64,000 nt of DNA from Magnetococcales bacterium (GTDB lineage Bacteria > Pseudomonadota > Magnetococcia > Magnetococcales > JADFYX01), in NCBI GenBank assembly GCA_002753565.1, contig PEAM01000015.1:27073-91072 (forward strand). Direction: 5' to 3'. Below, piece by piece: positions 19,148 through 28,553 of the stretch; the stretch's first letter is position 1, and each line of letters begins with the position of its first letter. The notes beneath the pieces were generated by a model that was not told the origin of the DNA, searched no databases, and was given only the letters and a program-made list of their open reading frames with translations. The position numbers were made by a program, and so were the translations under genes.

Positions 19148-19202
19148 GAGAGGACCACTCAGAGCCGGAATAGGGTGTAACTACCGTTTCTAGGGTAATA
19201 GG

Positions 19203-19604
19203 TTATTTTTCAGCAGGCCCTCGGTGGAATTGGACCACGCCATCGGGCATTTTTTCCCATGTTGCCTTTGAGCCGACAAAAATATGCATCCCTATCTCAA
19301 TGTCAGGGTCGCCATTCAGACAGCCTAAAGTGACTCCGTGGACTAACCCTTTGTAGGTACCGCACAGAGTAGAGCCACACTTTTTGCAAAATTGTAGTCC
19401 GAAATCTTGCTGACTTGCATACGATGTCAGACAGTTCTCCCCCGAAAGCCACTGAAAGTCGCCCGGCTCAACCTCTGCGTAGGCTGAGGCTTGGCTGCTA
19501 AACGCTTTTCGACATCGGGAGCAGTGACATGACCGGGCATTCCGAAGGGGGCCTGTGATCCGGTACGTCACGGCTCCACAAAAACATTCACCAGTTAGTG
19601 GCAC
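19203..19604 (-). CDS. GFA (CENP-V/GFA domain) family protein
   Basis: The 133-residue protein has the zinc-binding Cys set typical of this family: GECFCGAVTY at the start, SCHCSRCRKA at about residue 26, and FCKKCGSTL at about residue 72. These are the two zinc sites of Gfa-like proteins. Members are often annotated as glutathione-dependent formaldehyde-activating enzymes, but many short relatives have no proven activity. ATG at 19604 is preceded by GGAGAG. The neighbour ggt also involves glutathione, but it is on the other strand and nothing shows a shared pathway. Confidence 0.88.
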   Translation of the reverse strand: MPLTGECFCGAVTYRITGPLRNARSCHCSRCRKAFSSQASAYAEVEPGDFQWLSGENCLTSYASQQDFGLQFCKKCGSTLCGTYKGLVHGVTLGCLNGDPDIEIGMHIFVGSKATWEKMPDGVVQFHRGPAEK

Positions 19605-19797
19605 AGACTCTCCTTATCTTTATAAAACCTGGAAACCGAGAGTGGATGGTACAGTGGTCCCATGCATTCTTCAAGTCCGATAAGGATCACTCTGGTTTAT
19701 CTGATTAATTTTTCTACCTGCCCTGTGGTGCGTGGGATATATTTTGTAAGATACACCTCACCTGACCCTCATTTTTTTTTACCGGAGGCCGGAAAGA

Positions 19798-20583
19798 GTG
19801 AAAAAATTGCTTCTCCATGCTGTCCGCAGCCTGCACCTTGTTTTTTTAAATCCAGCTCTTCCGACTCGCCTGGCTATTTATCTGCACGCTTTGGAAGCGG
19901 AAAACTACCGGGCCTTTGAAGAGTTTGTGACCTATTTTAGAGGGTTGGGTTATAGGTTTTGTCGGGTTGATGAGTTTCATGCAACCTCTGATAAGGTGAT
20001 TCTTCTCAGTTTTGACGACAACTACCGATCCTGGTTTGATGCCATCGATCTGCTTGAACAGCTCGAGGTAAAAGCCCTCTTTTTTATCAATACGCTGCCC
20101 ACCCTCAAACAGACAGACGATCAGACCATCTCCGGTTACTATGACCGAATTGCCCATCACGGAGAACGTATTCCGTTAACCATGGCGCAGATCCAAGCCC
20201 TGCACCAAGGGGGTCACACCATCGGTTGTCACGGCCACTCCCATTTTAATATGGCCCAGCTCCCTTTTGAGCAAGCTGTACAGGAGATCCAATCCAACCG
20301 GCAACAGCTGGAAACCATCATCGGAGAAGCCGTCAACCATCTCTCCTATCCGTTTGGCATGCGCCGCCATTTTACCCCAGCCCTGCGACAGTGGTGTCGA
20401 GAGAATGGCTTTAAAACCGTATTCAATGCCATTCCGGGGCTGCAACACACCGACAACAGGGACTGTTTCGATGTAAACCGAACCCGTTGGCATCTGCACC
20501 ACCCGATTAAACGCAATGTGGAGGATCTGTCAATCGATGGGCGTTGGTTTGAAAAATTAACAAAAAAAAGTGCGGTAGGATGA
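19798..20583 (+). CDS. Polysaccharide deacetylase (NodB/CE4-like)
   Basis: The 261-residue protein starts with GTG at 19798 after GGAAAGA. It has CE4 motif 1 as LSFDDNY (D73, D74) and motif 2 as CHGHSHFN (H145, H149), followed by LSYPFGMRR (motif 3-like). There is no clear signal peptide, only a hydrophobic N-terminal stretch, so location is uncertain. It likely removes an acetyl (or other acyl) group from a sugar. It opens the exopolysaccharide locus and its stop overlaps the next start (ATGA at 20580). The adjacent formyltransferase suggests a deacetylate-then-formylate order on one amino sugar, which is inference. Confidence 0.88.
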   Translation: MKKLLLHAVRSLHLVFLNPALPTRLAIYLHALEAENYRAFEEFVTYFRGLGYRFCRVDEFHATSDKVILLSFDDNYRSWFDAIDLLEQLEVKALFFINTLPTLKQTDDQTISGYYDRIAHHGERIPLTMAQIQALHQGGHTIGCHGHSHFNMAQLPFEQAVQEIQSNRQQLETIIGEAVNHLSYPFGMRRHFTPALRQWCRENGFKTVFNAIPGLQHTDNRDCFDVNRTRWHLHHPIKRNVEDLSIDGRWFEKLTKKSAVG

Positions 20584-21413
20584 AGATGGATAGAGAAACC
20601 AAGGGGCTAAAGGTTGGTCTTTTCACCAAAGATTCAGGTACCATTTACCGTCCGTTTATCCATCGGCATTATGCACAACTCAAGCAAGAGAATATTCATA
20701 TTGAGTGGGTGGTCTTAGACCGTTATCAAGATAAAAAAGACCATTTTTTCAAGCATGCCCTGCGGGTGGCAAAACGTCAGGCCAAATACAACGGGTTTCC
20801 CTGGTTTTTACAGATTGTCAATATCCTTTTTTACAAAGCCATGGTCCGCAGCAAACAACACCCCGCCAATCAGCACCCCCTGCCAGAGGAGATTGTGACC
20901 GTTGAGGTGGGCAACCTGAATGATGATGTGTGCGTCGAAACCACCAAACAATTACCCTGTGACGTGATCTGTCTCATGGGTACCAGAATTATCTCAAAAA
21001 AAGTTCTCGATGCTCTGAAACCCGCCCTGGTTATCAATATTCATTCGGGAGATCCGGCCTTTGTTCGAGGCTCCCCAGCCCTGTTCTGGGAAATTTTGGA
21101 TGGTCGAGATACCATTGTCTTAACCATTCACGAAGTGGTTCCCGAGTTGGATGCCGGGCCTATCCTGCTGCAAAAAGAGCTGCCCATCCGATATTCCGGC
21201 AGCTTGGGAAAAACTCTGGATGCCACCTCGGATCTTCTGCCCGATCAGATAACGGATATGTTTAAAGAGGTGTTGAGGCAGTGCCAAAACAAAACGGAGG
21301 AGAGACGCCCCTTTTCTCCAGGAAAAATCCGGGTTATCCCCTCTGTTTTACAGACGATTGCAGCCCATAGAGTGTGTCAGAAAAAAACAGCTTCCGGGCA
21401 GAAAAGTGTTTGA
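20580..21413 (+). CDS. Formyltransferase-fold enzyme (sugar N-formyltransferase-like)
   Basis: The 277-residue protein carries the catalytic triad of the formyltransferase fold: N153 and H155 in VINIHSGD and D191 in ELDAGPIL. Around it, RGSPALFWEILDG matches the RGxxPxxWAI region of Fmt-like enzymes. It is shorter than methionyl-tRNA formyltransferase and lacks the C-terminal tRNA-binding domain. Within a polysaccharide locus it most likely formylates an amino-sugar nucleotide or polymer unit using 10-formyl-tetrahydrofolate. Start ATG overlaps the deacetylase stop by four bases, indicating translational coupling. Confidence 0.85.
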   Translation: MKMDRETKGLKVGLFTKDSGTIYRPFIHRHYAQLKQENIHIEWVVLDRYQDKKDHFFKHALRVAKRQAKYNGFPWFLQIVNILFYKAMVRSKQHPANQHPLPEEIVTVEVGNLNDDVCVETTKQLPCDVICLMGTRIISKKVLDALKPALVINIHSGDPAFVRGSPALFWEILDGRDTIVLTIHEVVPELDAGPILLQKELPIRYSGSLGKTLDATSDLLPDQITDMFKEVLRQCQNKTEERRPFSPGKIRVIPSVLQTIAAHRVCQKKTASGQKSV

Positions 21414-22950
21414 CAGGGTAGAAGGGCGGGCAGGGGTTGTGCTAACGGCTCTGCTGCTTTTCAGCCTCCCCCTCTTTGGTGCAGATAACGCCCGCCCGCC
21501 CCAACACCCTTTTCAGGAGCCGGGGGCTCGTGGTGAGGTGGATTGGTTGACGGTTATTCCCAATCGAATCCCCCCTTTATGCCATGAGCGTGGTGATCGC
21601 TGGCCGCTGATTCTTTGGAAAAGTGGCGGCTATGACGCTCTCTCAGAAGCGACCATTCAGATGCTGCTTGAGCGGGGTCTGACCCAACATATCAAGTTGG
21701 ATGTTGGTATGATTCCCGCTGCCCAGGCTCTGCAAAAAGCGGGGTCGCCCATTATTATCATGGAGAACCGTACCGGCGTTTGGCCCTACAACCTGGCAGG
21801 AGAGGCCACTTTATGGGCGCACCAATACCCGGCAGCGTCACTCCCTGCCCAATCCTCCTGGCGAAGCAAGCCTTCTCTCACCCTGTTTGCCGGTTGGCAC
21901 AGAGCGGCTGAGCAGGTGAGGGATACCCTTGGTCAGTATAAAGACCAGGGGGTGACCGTCAACGCTGTCTGGCTCGATTGGGAGGGGGAGCCGCTGTTAG
22001 CCAGTTATCTGGCTGCACGGCTCTCTCCAACCACCAGTAAACGGTTGCCCAGGTCGGTTTTAGCCGACAAAAAGGCTTTTTATCGCTATCGCCGCCAGCT
22101 TTGGAACCAGCTCATGTCGGCCTATGTAGCCGCCCCCGTACGAGAGATTTTCCCCCAAGTATCTGTCACCAATTGGGTCATCACGCTTTCCTCCCCAGAG
22201 AGGCCGGTGCTGGATTGGCATAACAACCCCCATCCTCCCTTAGGCCCCACCCTCTTTACCGCAACAACCCCCATTGCCTATGGAATTGATACCAGCTACC
22301 TATCCAATTGGAAAAAAAGTTTTTCTTATGATCAGGAGCATGTAGACCGACTCTATCGGCATGTCATACTGCGTCAGGTTTCCGATGATGCTTTCAACCG
22401 TCAACAGATGGCCCCTTACCTGAATGCCATACCCTGGGTAGCCCGCTGGGTGCCGGACCATCTCAACAAGAGGTTGCCGGTGATGAGTCGGGCCAGCTAC
22501 CGGGAGGCTCTTCGCCATCTCTGGTTGCGGGGTGTGGCTGGCATGCAGATTTATAATGTTACAGCGGGCATCTACCAAGAGATGGCCATCCGAGAGGTGG
22601 AGGATGGGGTGGCTGTTTATGACGAAATGCTGGCCTATCGCCCCTTTTTGGAGAGGGGACGGGTGATGAACCTGGACTATCCGGGGGTGCAGGCATCGGC
22701 TATTCTCTGGTCTGGGCTGTTGTTGGAGGATCAGGCGATCATTAGAACAGTCAGACAAGGGGAGGGGGAGGAGAGCCTGACCATTGAGCCGTGGCCAAAC
22801 GCTCTGGTTACCCTGAAGGTTCCTGTTCAGGGTGTTACCTATCTGCTCCAACGCACAGAAGCCGGAAACATAACCGTGACAAAACAACCCGCTCTCCGAG
22901 ATGATGACGGGAAGTGTATCACCTCAAACCTGGAAAACAGCCAGCCATGA
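21406..22950 (+). CDS. Secreted TIM-barrel-like protein of unknown function in the polysaccharide locus
   Basis: I do not recognise the family with certainty. The 514-residue protein has a signal peptide (about 1-25, LTALLLFSLPLFGADN). GTG at 21406 is chosen as start because it puts the signal peptide at the N-terminus and overlaps the formyltransferase stop by eight bases; an in-frame TTG at 21358 would add 16 residues. The body alternates strands and helices like a glycoside-hydrolase barrel, with acidic candidates in WLDWEGEP (about residue 190) and LDWHNNPHPP. It may be a periplasmic glycosidase that trims the polymer. Stop TGA at 22948 overlaps the next ATG. Confidence 0.65.
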   Translation: MFDRVEGRAGVVLTALLLFSLPLFGADNARPPQHPFQEPGARGEVDWLTVIPNRIPPLCHERGDRWPLILWKSGGYDALSEATIQMLLERGLTQHIKLDVGMIPAAQALQKAGSPIIIMENRTGVWPYNLAGEATLWAHQYPAASLPAQSSWRSKPSLTLFAGWHRAAEQVRDTLGQYKDQGVTVNAVWLDWEGEPLLASYLAARLSPTTSKRLPRSVLADKKAFYRYRRQLWNQLMSAYVAAPVREIFPQVSVTNWVITLSSPERPVLDWHNNPHPPLGPTLFTATTPIAYGIDTSYLSNWKKSFSYDQEHVDRLYRHVILRQVSDDAFNRQQMAPYLNAIPWVARWVPDHLNKRLPVMSRASYREALRHLWLRGVAGMQIYNVTAGIYQEMAIREVEDGVAVYDEMLAYRPFLERGRVMNLDYPGVQASAILWSGLLLEDQAIIRTVRQGEGEESLTIEPWPNALVTLKVPVQGVTYLLQRTEAGNITVTKQPALRDDDGKCITSNLENSQP

Positions 22951-24170
22951 AAATCCTTTTAGTCCATAACTACTACGGCTCTGCGGCCCCCAGTGGTGAA
23001 AACAGCGTCTATGAGGCCGAGGTCGCGTTGCTGCGCCAGCATGGGCACCAGGTGATTGAGTGGACCAGACACAGCGATGATCTGCGTAACCGTGGCCTTT
23101 TTGGTCTGCTCAAAGGGGGGGTGATCACCCCCTGGAATCAGGCCGTACGACAAGAAATTCGTCAGCTCATCGAGCAGGAACGGCCCGAGATCATGCATGT
23201 GCATAACACCTTTCCCCTGATCTCCCCAGCCATTTTTCATGCCGCCTCCGGTAGCCAAACCGCAACAGTATTAACCCTGCACAACTACCGGATTTTCTGT
23301 GCTTCTGGCATTTTGATGCGAGATGGAAAACCTTGCCATCTCTGTCTGGAACAACAATCTCCCTGGATGGGGCTCTATCACGGCTGTTATCGGAACAGCC
23401 GCCTCGCCACCCTCCCCATGGCGGTGAGTATTGCCGTCCACCGCAGGATGGACACCTGGAACCGCCAGCTGGACCACCTGATCACCCTGACCCACTTTCA
23501 GGCTGACATTATGGCAAAAGCGGGTGTTAAGCGGGAGCTGATCCGTGTTAAACCCCATTTTTTGGTTAAACCACCTCAGCCTGTTCCGTGGTCGTTACGA
23601 ACAGGCCACGTGGTGTTTGTTGGTCGCCTGAGCCAGGAAAAAGGGGTGCATCTCCTCCTGCGCAGTTGGGAAATATGGGGGAAGTCTGCGCCCGAGCTGG
23701 TGTTGATTGGCGATGGCCCTGACCGCACAGCACTGGAAAACCAGGTAAAAAAGGTGGGACTAACCGATAAAATCACCTTTTTAGGCCAGCTACCCCATGC
23801 CGAAGCTCAAAAGCGGGTGGGCCAAGCCCGACTTCTCATCCTGCCATCCCTCTGTTATGAGGGGTTTCCCATGGTACTCTGTGAAGCCTTTGCCCTTGGC
23901 GTGCCGGTTGCTGCTTCTAATCATGGCGCCATGACCAGCTTGATTGAGGATGGCAAAATCGGTGCTCTTTTTAAGCCTGATTGTGCCCTGGAGCTGGAGT
24001 CTAGAGTCCGCGCTCTGTGGCGCTCACAAAAAAAACTGGCCACCATGGGGAAGAATGCCCGGACTGAGTTTGAAGATCACTACGCAGAAAAAAGCAACTA
24101 CTCCTTTCTGATGGCTATCTATCGGAGCGCCTGCATACGTCGTACGAAAGGGTTGAAGAGGGAGTGCTAG
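22947..24170 (+). CDS. GT4-family glycosyltransferase
   Basis: The 407-residue protein has the GT-B fold signs: N-terminal MKILLVHNYYG with Gly-rich SGENS loop, then HVVFVGRLSQEKG at the start of the second domain, VLIGDGPD, and the E-x7-E motif in LCYEGFPMVLCEA. It retains the configuration of the donor sugar by family rule. A short Cys pair (CHLCLEQ) around residue 130 is as seen in some GT4 members with a 'CHLC' insertion. ATGA overlap with the upstream gene decides the start at 22947. Donor and acceptor cannot be read. Confidence 0.9.
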   Translation: MKILLVHNYYGSAAPSGENSVYEAEVALLRQHGHQVIEWTRHSDDLRNRGLFGLLKGGVITPWNQAVRQEIRQLIEQERPEIMHVHNTFPLISPAIFHAASGSQTATVLTLHNYRIFCASGILMRDGKPCHLCLEQQSPWMGLYHGCYRNSRLATLPMAVSIAVHRRMDTWNRQLDHLITLTHFQADIMAKAGVKRELIRVKPHFLVKPPQPVPWSLRTGHVVFVGRLSQEKGVHLLLRSWEIWGKSAPELVLIGDGPDRTALENQVKKVGLTDKITFLGQLPHAEAQKRVGQARLLILPSLCYEGFPMVLCEAFALGVPVAASNHGAMTSLIEDGKIGALFKPDCALELESRVRALWRSQKKLATMGKNARTEFEDHYAEKSNYSFLMAIYRSACIRRTKGLKREC

Positions 24171-24180
24171 GAATAAAAGT

Positions 24181-25677
24181 GTGGAATCCATAAAAAAAAT
24201 TTACGCCAAAACAAGGGCCCAGGTTAAGCAGAATAGCAGCCCACCACCACAAAAGGTGCTGGGCCGCTATTCCAAATCACCCAGGTCTCTTTTCTATGCC
24301 TATCTTGCCTTTCTTTTCTGGCTTCCCATCCCTCTGGGCAGTAACAGGCCTTGGGCTTGGAGTATGATGGAGGTGTGGATTTTTGCCATCGCCATGGTCT
24401 GGCTTGCTCTGTACACCTTCTCCAACCTTAACGTAACGACAGCTTTCCGATGTGCCCGTACGGTGATTCTCTGCTGGAGTATCTGGCTGCTTTTCAGCAC
24501 CCTCCATTTTTTACCCCTGCCGGTAGAAATAACCACTTTTCTGGCTCCCAAACTTGCCGCAATTCACCAAACTGCCACACCAGGGGAGGGGTTGAGTGCC
24601 ATCCCCTTGAGCATCACCCCTTATGCATCCTGGGTAGAGTGGTTGAAAGGCGCCTCTTACCTGCTGGTTTTCATCATGACCCTGCTTTTGGTCGAGAGCC
24701 GCAACCGTCTGCGTATGTTGGCTTGGATTATGGTCTCCAGTGCAGCCATACAAGCGATGATTGGTACCTTTTTCTTCTTATCAGAGAGTCACATGGAGTT
24801 ACTGTTTTCGGCGGTCTCCTCGCCACAGGGAGCCGCTTCCGGCACCTTTATCAACCGCAACCATTTTGCCAACTTTCTTGTTATCAATTTTGCCATGGGC
24901 ATTGGCTTGATTATTGCCGGCCTGAAGGAGAGCAGCCAAACAGAGTCCTTTGACAATAAACTGCTCTCTTTTATTCGTGTCATTATCAGCTATAAGCTGC
25001 CGTTGCGTATTTTTTTGGTCATCATTGTGATCGGTATCGTATTAAGCCGCTCTCGGATGGGCAATACATCCCTTTTAATAAGTCTGTTTATTGCAGGAAC
25101 CTTTATTTTAAAAGCCTTTAAAGCAAGGCGCCATATTGTCATCCTGTTGTTGCTCAGCTTTTTGGTTGTCGATCTGTTTCTTATTGGCAAGGTCGTAGGG
25201 GTCGACAAGGTGCTGCAACGCATTGAACAGACGACCGTGGCAACAGAGTCAAAGCCTAAAGTTTTTAAAGATACCCTCTCGCTGATAGGTGACCATTGGT
25301 TGCTGGGGACGGGAATGGGTTCCTTTTCAGACACTTTTCCCCGCTATAAATCCTTCACGGCAGAGAACCACTTCCGGCATGCTGAAAATGACTATCTGGA
25401 GTATTTTGCCGAGACGGGTCTGATCGGTTTTTCTCTGCTTGGATTCCCGGTACTGCTCTCTCTTTTAACGGTAATACGCATCCATCTGCAGACCTCTGAT
25501 CCCTTATACAGGGGGCTCTCTTTCGCCTCGATCATGGGTATCTCAGCCACCTTGATCCACGCCTTGGCCGATTTTAACCTCCATATACCAGCCAATACGG
25601 TTACCTTTATGGTTTTATTGTCTATTCCCTGGATGTTAAAAACCCAGGCCATAGAGCAAGTGAGCGATTCAACTTGA
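24181..25677 (+). CDS. O-antigen ligase / Wzy-type polymerase
   Basis: The 498-residue membrane protein (GTG start at 24181 after AGGAATAAAAG) has about ten to twelve hydrophobic helices. A long periplasmic loop near the C-terminal third carries GTGMGSFSD, NHFRHAENDYLEYFAETGLIGF, typical of the Wzy_C/O-antigen ligase family, and SGTFINRNHFANFL earlier. Such proteins either polymerise undecaprenyl-linked repeat units or ligate chains. It sits between two glycosyltransferases. A second member of this superfamily is at 31993-33183, so one may be the polymerase and the other a ligase. Confidence 0.9.
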   Translation: MESIKKIYAKTRAQVKQNSSPPPQKVLGRYSKSPRSLFYAYLAFLFWLPIPLGSNRPWAWSMMEVWIFAIAMVWLALYTFSNLNVTTAFRCARTVILCWSIWLLFSTLHFLPLPVEITTFLAPKLAAIHQTATPGEGLSAIPLSITPYASWVEWLKGASYLLVFIMTLLLVESRNRLRMLAWIMVSSAAIQAMIGTFFFLSESHMELLFSAVSSPQGAASGTFINRNHFANFLVINFAMGIGLIIAGLKESSQTESFDNKLLSFIRVIISYKLPLRIFLVIIVIGIVLSRSRMGNTSLLISLFIAGTFILKAFKARRHIVILLLLSFLVVDLFLIGKVVGVDKVLQRIEQTTVATESKPKVFKDTLSLIGDHWLLGTGMGSFSDTFPRYKSFTAENHFRHAENDYLEYFAETGLIGFSLLGFPVLLSLLTVIRIHLQTSDPLYRGLSFASIMGISATLIHALADFNLHIPANTVTFMVLLSIPWMLKTQAIEQVSDST

Positions 25678-25785
25678 GTCTCTCCTCTATTGTTTTATTT
25701 GAACGCGATGGTGTATCTTGCTAGAATAAAAGGGGGATGTTGTGTCGTGTTTTTTAATGAATCTGTATTCAAGCTGAAGGATGTG

Positions 25786-26562
25786 ATGAGTAGAAAGAGT
25801 ACAGAGATGATTTTAGGTTACCCTGTTACCCTTTCTGGAGTGGAGGGGGTGGTTGCTGAGGTTTTTTCTTGGCTGGATAGTCCCAATAAAACGTGTCGGT
25901 ACTTTGTCTGTGCCAACCCACACTCCTTGGAGGTCGCCCGAGTTGACCCCCTTTTCCATCAAGCTATTTTGGCATCCGACCTTATTCTGCCCGATGGTAT
26001 CGGCATCTCGTTGGCGTCAAAACTGTTGGGTGGTCAGATACGGGGCCGGATAACCGGCAGTAATCTTTTCTATCAACTCTCTGCGGCATTGAATCAGCGA
26101 GAAGGGGGGGGGAGCTGTTTTTTTCTGGGTTCAACGCCTGAGGTTTTGGGCAGGTTGACACAGCTTATGGCTCGGGACTATCCCAACATTACCGTTGCCG
26201 GGGTTTATTCGCCCCCATTCAGAACAGAGTTTAGCGCTGAAGAGAACCAGAAAATGGTTGATGTGGTCAATCAAGCCAAGCCGGACCTTCTTTGGGTCGG
26301 TATGACGGCTCCCAAACAGGAAAAGTGGATTTATCACAATCGGCACCAGTTACAGGTCTCTTTGGCGGGGCCTATTGGGGCTGTTCTTAATTTTTATTCA
26401 GGTGACCGGGAGCGGGCTTCACCCTTTTTTCGACGGATAGGCTTGGAGTGGCTGCCACGCTTTTTAAAAGAGCCACGCAGACTCTGGCGACGGAATTTGG
26501 TCTCCAACCCAGCTTTCGTGCTCAGGGTGTTGGCGGAGCGGGTGAAAAGGGTTAAGGGTTAG
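25786..26562 (+). CDS. WecG/TagA/CpsF-family glycosyltransferase
   Basis: The 258-residue protein has the family blocks: FVCANPHSLEVAR, DLILPDGIGISLASKLLG, GRITGSNLFYQL, CFFLGSTPEVLG, WVGMTAPKQEKWIYHN and GPIGAVLNFYSGDRERASPFFRRIGLEWLPRFLKEP-like tail (given in part). The D in LPDGIG is the conserved acidic residue. These enzymes add N-acetylmannosaminuronic acid or N-acetylmannosamine-type sugars to a lipid-linked acceptor. ATG at 25786 is preferred, since AAGG lies five bases upstream and the resulting length matches the family; an earlier in-frame ATG at 25690 would add 32 unrelated residues. Confidence 0.92.
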   Translation: MSRKSTEMILGYPVTLSGVEGVVAEVFSWLDSPNKTCRYFVCANPHSLEVARVDPLFHQAILASDLILPDGIGISLASKLLGGQIRGRITGSNLFYQLSAALNQREGGGSCFFLGSTPEVLGRLTQLMARDYPNITVAGVYSPPFRTEFSAEENQKMVDVVNQAKPDLLWVGMTAPKQEKWIYHNRHQLQVSLAGPIGAVLNFYSGDRERASPFFRRIGLEWLPRFLKEPRRLWRRNLVSNPAFVLRVLAERVKRVKG

Positions 26563-26611
26563 AGAGGGGTGAGTCGGTGTATTTTCAAAAAATTGTTGTA
26601 CAGTTTAGTTT

Positions 26612-27388
26612 ATGCCGAAGCGGATGATACAGAGTGTCAAACACTATCTGAAGCGATTTCGCCGCTGGTCCTTTCGACGGTTGGTGTCGGCGTACGCTGT
26701 TCCCGGCAGCGTTTCAAAGGCGCCGGCCCTGGTGCTGGCTCCCCATCCTGATGATGAGGTTTTTGGTTGTGGTGGGTTGATCGCCTTAAAGCGGGATCTG
26801 GGTCTGCCGGTTACGGTGGTTTTTCTGACCCATGGCGAGGCCTCCCACCGCGCTTGTTGTCAGACCGACCCCAAGCGGATTGGAGCTTGGCGGCGGCAAC
26901 AGGCTTTGGCGTCTCTGGCTGTTCTGGGTGTGGCAGAAGACAGCATCCATTGGCTTGCGTGTCAAGATGGTCAGATTCCCCAAGCGGGTGATCCCACTTT
27001 TCTTGAGACAGAATCACAGTTGGCGAAACTCTTGCAACACCATCCTGGTGAGATCTATACCCCCCATCCGCTGGATGGCTGGCCCGACCATAAAGCGGCC
27101 ACCGAGCTGACCAGAGCGGCTCTGCAGAAGGTGGACGGGGTTTTCGACCTCTACTACTATCCGGTCTGGATGTGGTATCTGTTCCCGTTTAGCCAATTCT
27201 CCCTAATCCCTCAGCAAAAGGTGTTTGCGGTGGATGTGGCCTCGGGTCTGGATCGTAAAAGAGAGGCAATGGACGGTTATCTGTCCTCTTTGGTTCAACC
27301 TTGCGGCGTGCCTGGTTGTGGGCGGCTGCCGGAGGGGTTTCTTGACCCTTTTCAACAATCCAGGGAGTTTTTTTTCCGCCCCTCCTAA
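26612..27388 (+). CDS. PIG-L family N-acetyl sugar deacetylase
   Basis: The 258-residue protein has the zinc motif APHPDDE (H45, D47, D48), FLTHGEASH, then IYTPHPLDGWPDHKAA, where the HPxDxxxDH block supplies the third ligand. This matches LmbE/PIG-L enzymes, which deacetylate N-acetylglucosamine-type sugars or small-molecule amides. It is a second deacetylase in the locus besides the CE4-type one at 19798, with a different fold. It is followed after 18 bases by the FemAB/CelD-like gene; PIG-L, acetyltransferase and methyltransferase genes commonly travel together in polysaccharide loci. Confidence 0.92.
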   Translation: MPKRMIQSVKHYLKRFRRWSFRRLVSAYAVPGSVSKAPALVLAPHPDDEVFGCGGLIALKRDLGLPVTVVFLTHGEASHRACCQTDPKRIGAWRRQQALASLAVLGVAEDSIHWLACQDGQIPQAGDPTFLETESQLAKLLQHHPGEIYTPHPLDGWPDHKAATELTRAALQKVDGVFDLYYYPVWMWYLFPFSQFSLIPQQKVFAVDVASGLDRKREAMDGYLSSLVQPCGVPGCGRLPEGFLDPFQQSREFFFRPS

Positions 27389-27406
27389 CCAGGCTGTGTC
27401 CAGACT

Positions 27407-28501
27407 ATGAAGAGTACAACCGAGCAGGTGTGGCAGTTTGAGTGGATGGAGGCTTGGGATGCCATTTGGGATGATGGTTTCGTCACAGAATGGCTCTCTT
27501 GGCTGGAGTCCGATCTCCATGCCCATGTTTTTTTTCATCCGGTTCTGGTTAGGGCGTGGGTCGAGAGCTATGATAATCTGACCACTCTCCAGCCCCGGTT
27601 TTTGCTGGCACGACGGGGGAGTGAGACCGTTTTTTGGCCTCTGGTGCTGATTAAACAGGGGTGGAAGGGATGCTGGCAACGTCTGTTGACGCCTGTTGGT
27701 GCCAATGAGTTCGATTATCACGATCCTCTGGTGGTCAGCCCTGGGAGGGCGGCGACGGAGACCGCTTTTTTTCAGGCTTTTCAGGGGTGGCTGGCAGGGG
27801 GAAAGGCTAAAGGTTTTGACCGGCTTTACCTGCCTCATCTGCGGATTCTGTCCCCTTTGGCGGCCTCCTCTTCTGTCGTTAATGTGGCGCCATATCTTGA
27901 TCTTGAGGGTCTGGATAACTTGGAGGGTTTGCTCTCAACATTGGGAAAACGTCAGCGTGGAGAGATCCGCCGTAATCTGCGCCGACTAGACGAGGCAGAG
28001 AAGAGCTGCCTGCAGGTGTATGAGGCTGATGAGGTGGATGAGGTGCTGGATTTTCTGCCAGAGTTGCTTGCCAGACATGCGCAAAAATGGCCAAACAGCT
28101 ATAAAGCGCCAGATTTTCATGCCAATCTGATTCGCCATGGCCTGCCTGCTGGGGTTGTGCATGTTTCTGTTCTCAGGGTTGGTCACATTCCGGTTGGTTG
28201 GCATATTGGTTTTATTTTTAAACAGCGTTTTTATTGGTATTTGCCTGTCTATGACTTTAATTTTGCCAAACTGTCACCGGGAAGAGTCCATCTGGTCAAA
28301 GTGATGGAGGCGTTCATGGCAAATGGTGGGAAAATCTTCGACTTTCTCGTCGGTGACGAACCCTATAAAAAGGGTTGGACCAGCACCCAGACCTTGCTGA
28401 GGTCTCAGATGTTGGTCATGCCTGGGGTTGGCAGCAGAGTGCGTGTTCAGGGTGCGCAAAGGGTGCGGCGCGTGGCCGGAGTGATTGCTCGCTATCGATG
28501 A
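27407..28501 (+). CDS. FemAB/CelD-like GNAT-fold acyltransferase
   Basis: The 364-residue protein matches the BioF2-like/CelD acetyltransferase class: HPVLVRAWVES near residue 45, a helix rich in Arg (GKRQRGEIRRNLRRLDE, about 185-200), then a second GNAT-like half with VGWHIGFIFKQRFYWYLPVYD and FDFLVGDEPYKKGW. That last block is a hallmark of the group. It probably N-acylates an amino sugar of the repeat unit or glycan, perhaps after PIG-L deacetylation. ATG at 27407 is clear, and the gene follows PIG-L by 18 bases on the same strand. Confidence 0.85.
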   Translation: MKSTTEQVWQFEWMEAWDAIWDDGFVTEWLSWLESDLHAHVFFHPVLVRAWVESYDNLTTLQPRFLLARRGSETVFWPLVLIKQGWKGCWQRLLTPVGANEFDYHDPLVVSPGRAATETAFFQAFQGWLAGGKAKGFDRLYLPHLRILSPLAASSSVVNVAPYLDLEGLDNLEGLLSTLGKRQRGEIRRNLRRLDEAEKSCLQVYEADEVDEVLDFLPELLARHAQKWPNSYKAPDFHANLIRHGLPAGVVHVSVLRVGHIPVGWHIGFIFKQRFYWYLPVYDFNFAKLSPGRVHLVKVMEAFMANGGKIFDFLVGDEPYKKGWTSTQTLLRSQMLVMPGVGSRVRVQGAQRVRRVAGVIARYR

Positions 28502-28553
28502 TGAAAGGTGAGATTGAAAATGAGAGTGCAAGGTGTCATATAGGGGTGCCAAG

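Noticed and set aside
19662..19919. An 85-codon plus-strand frame overlapping the polysaccharide deacetylase start
   Set aside because: It overlaps a well-supported gene in another frame and has no ribosome site or recognisable content.
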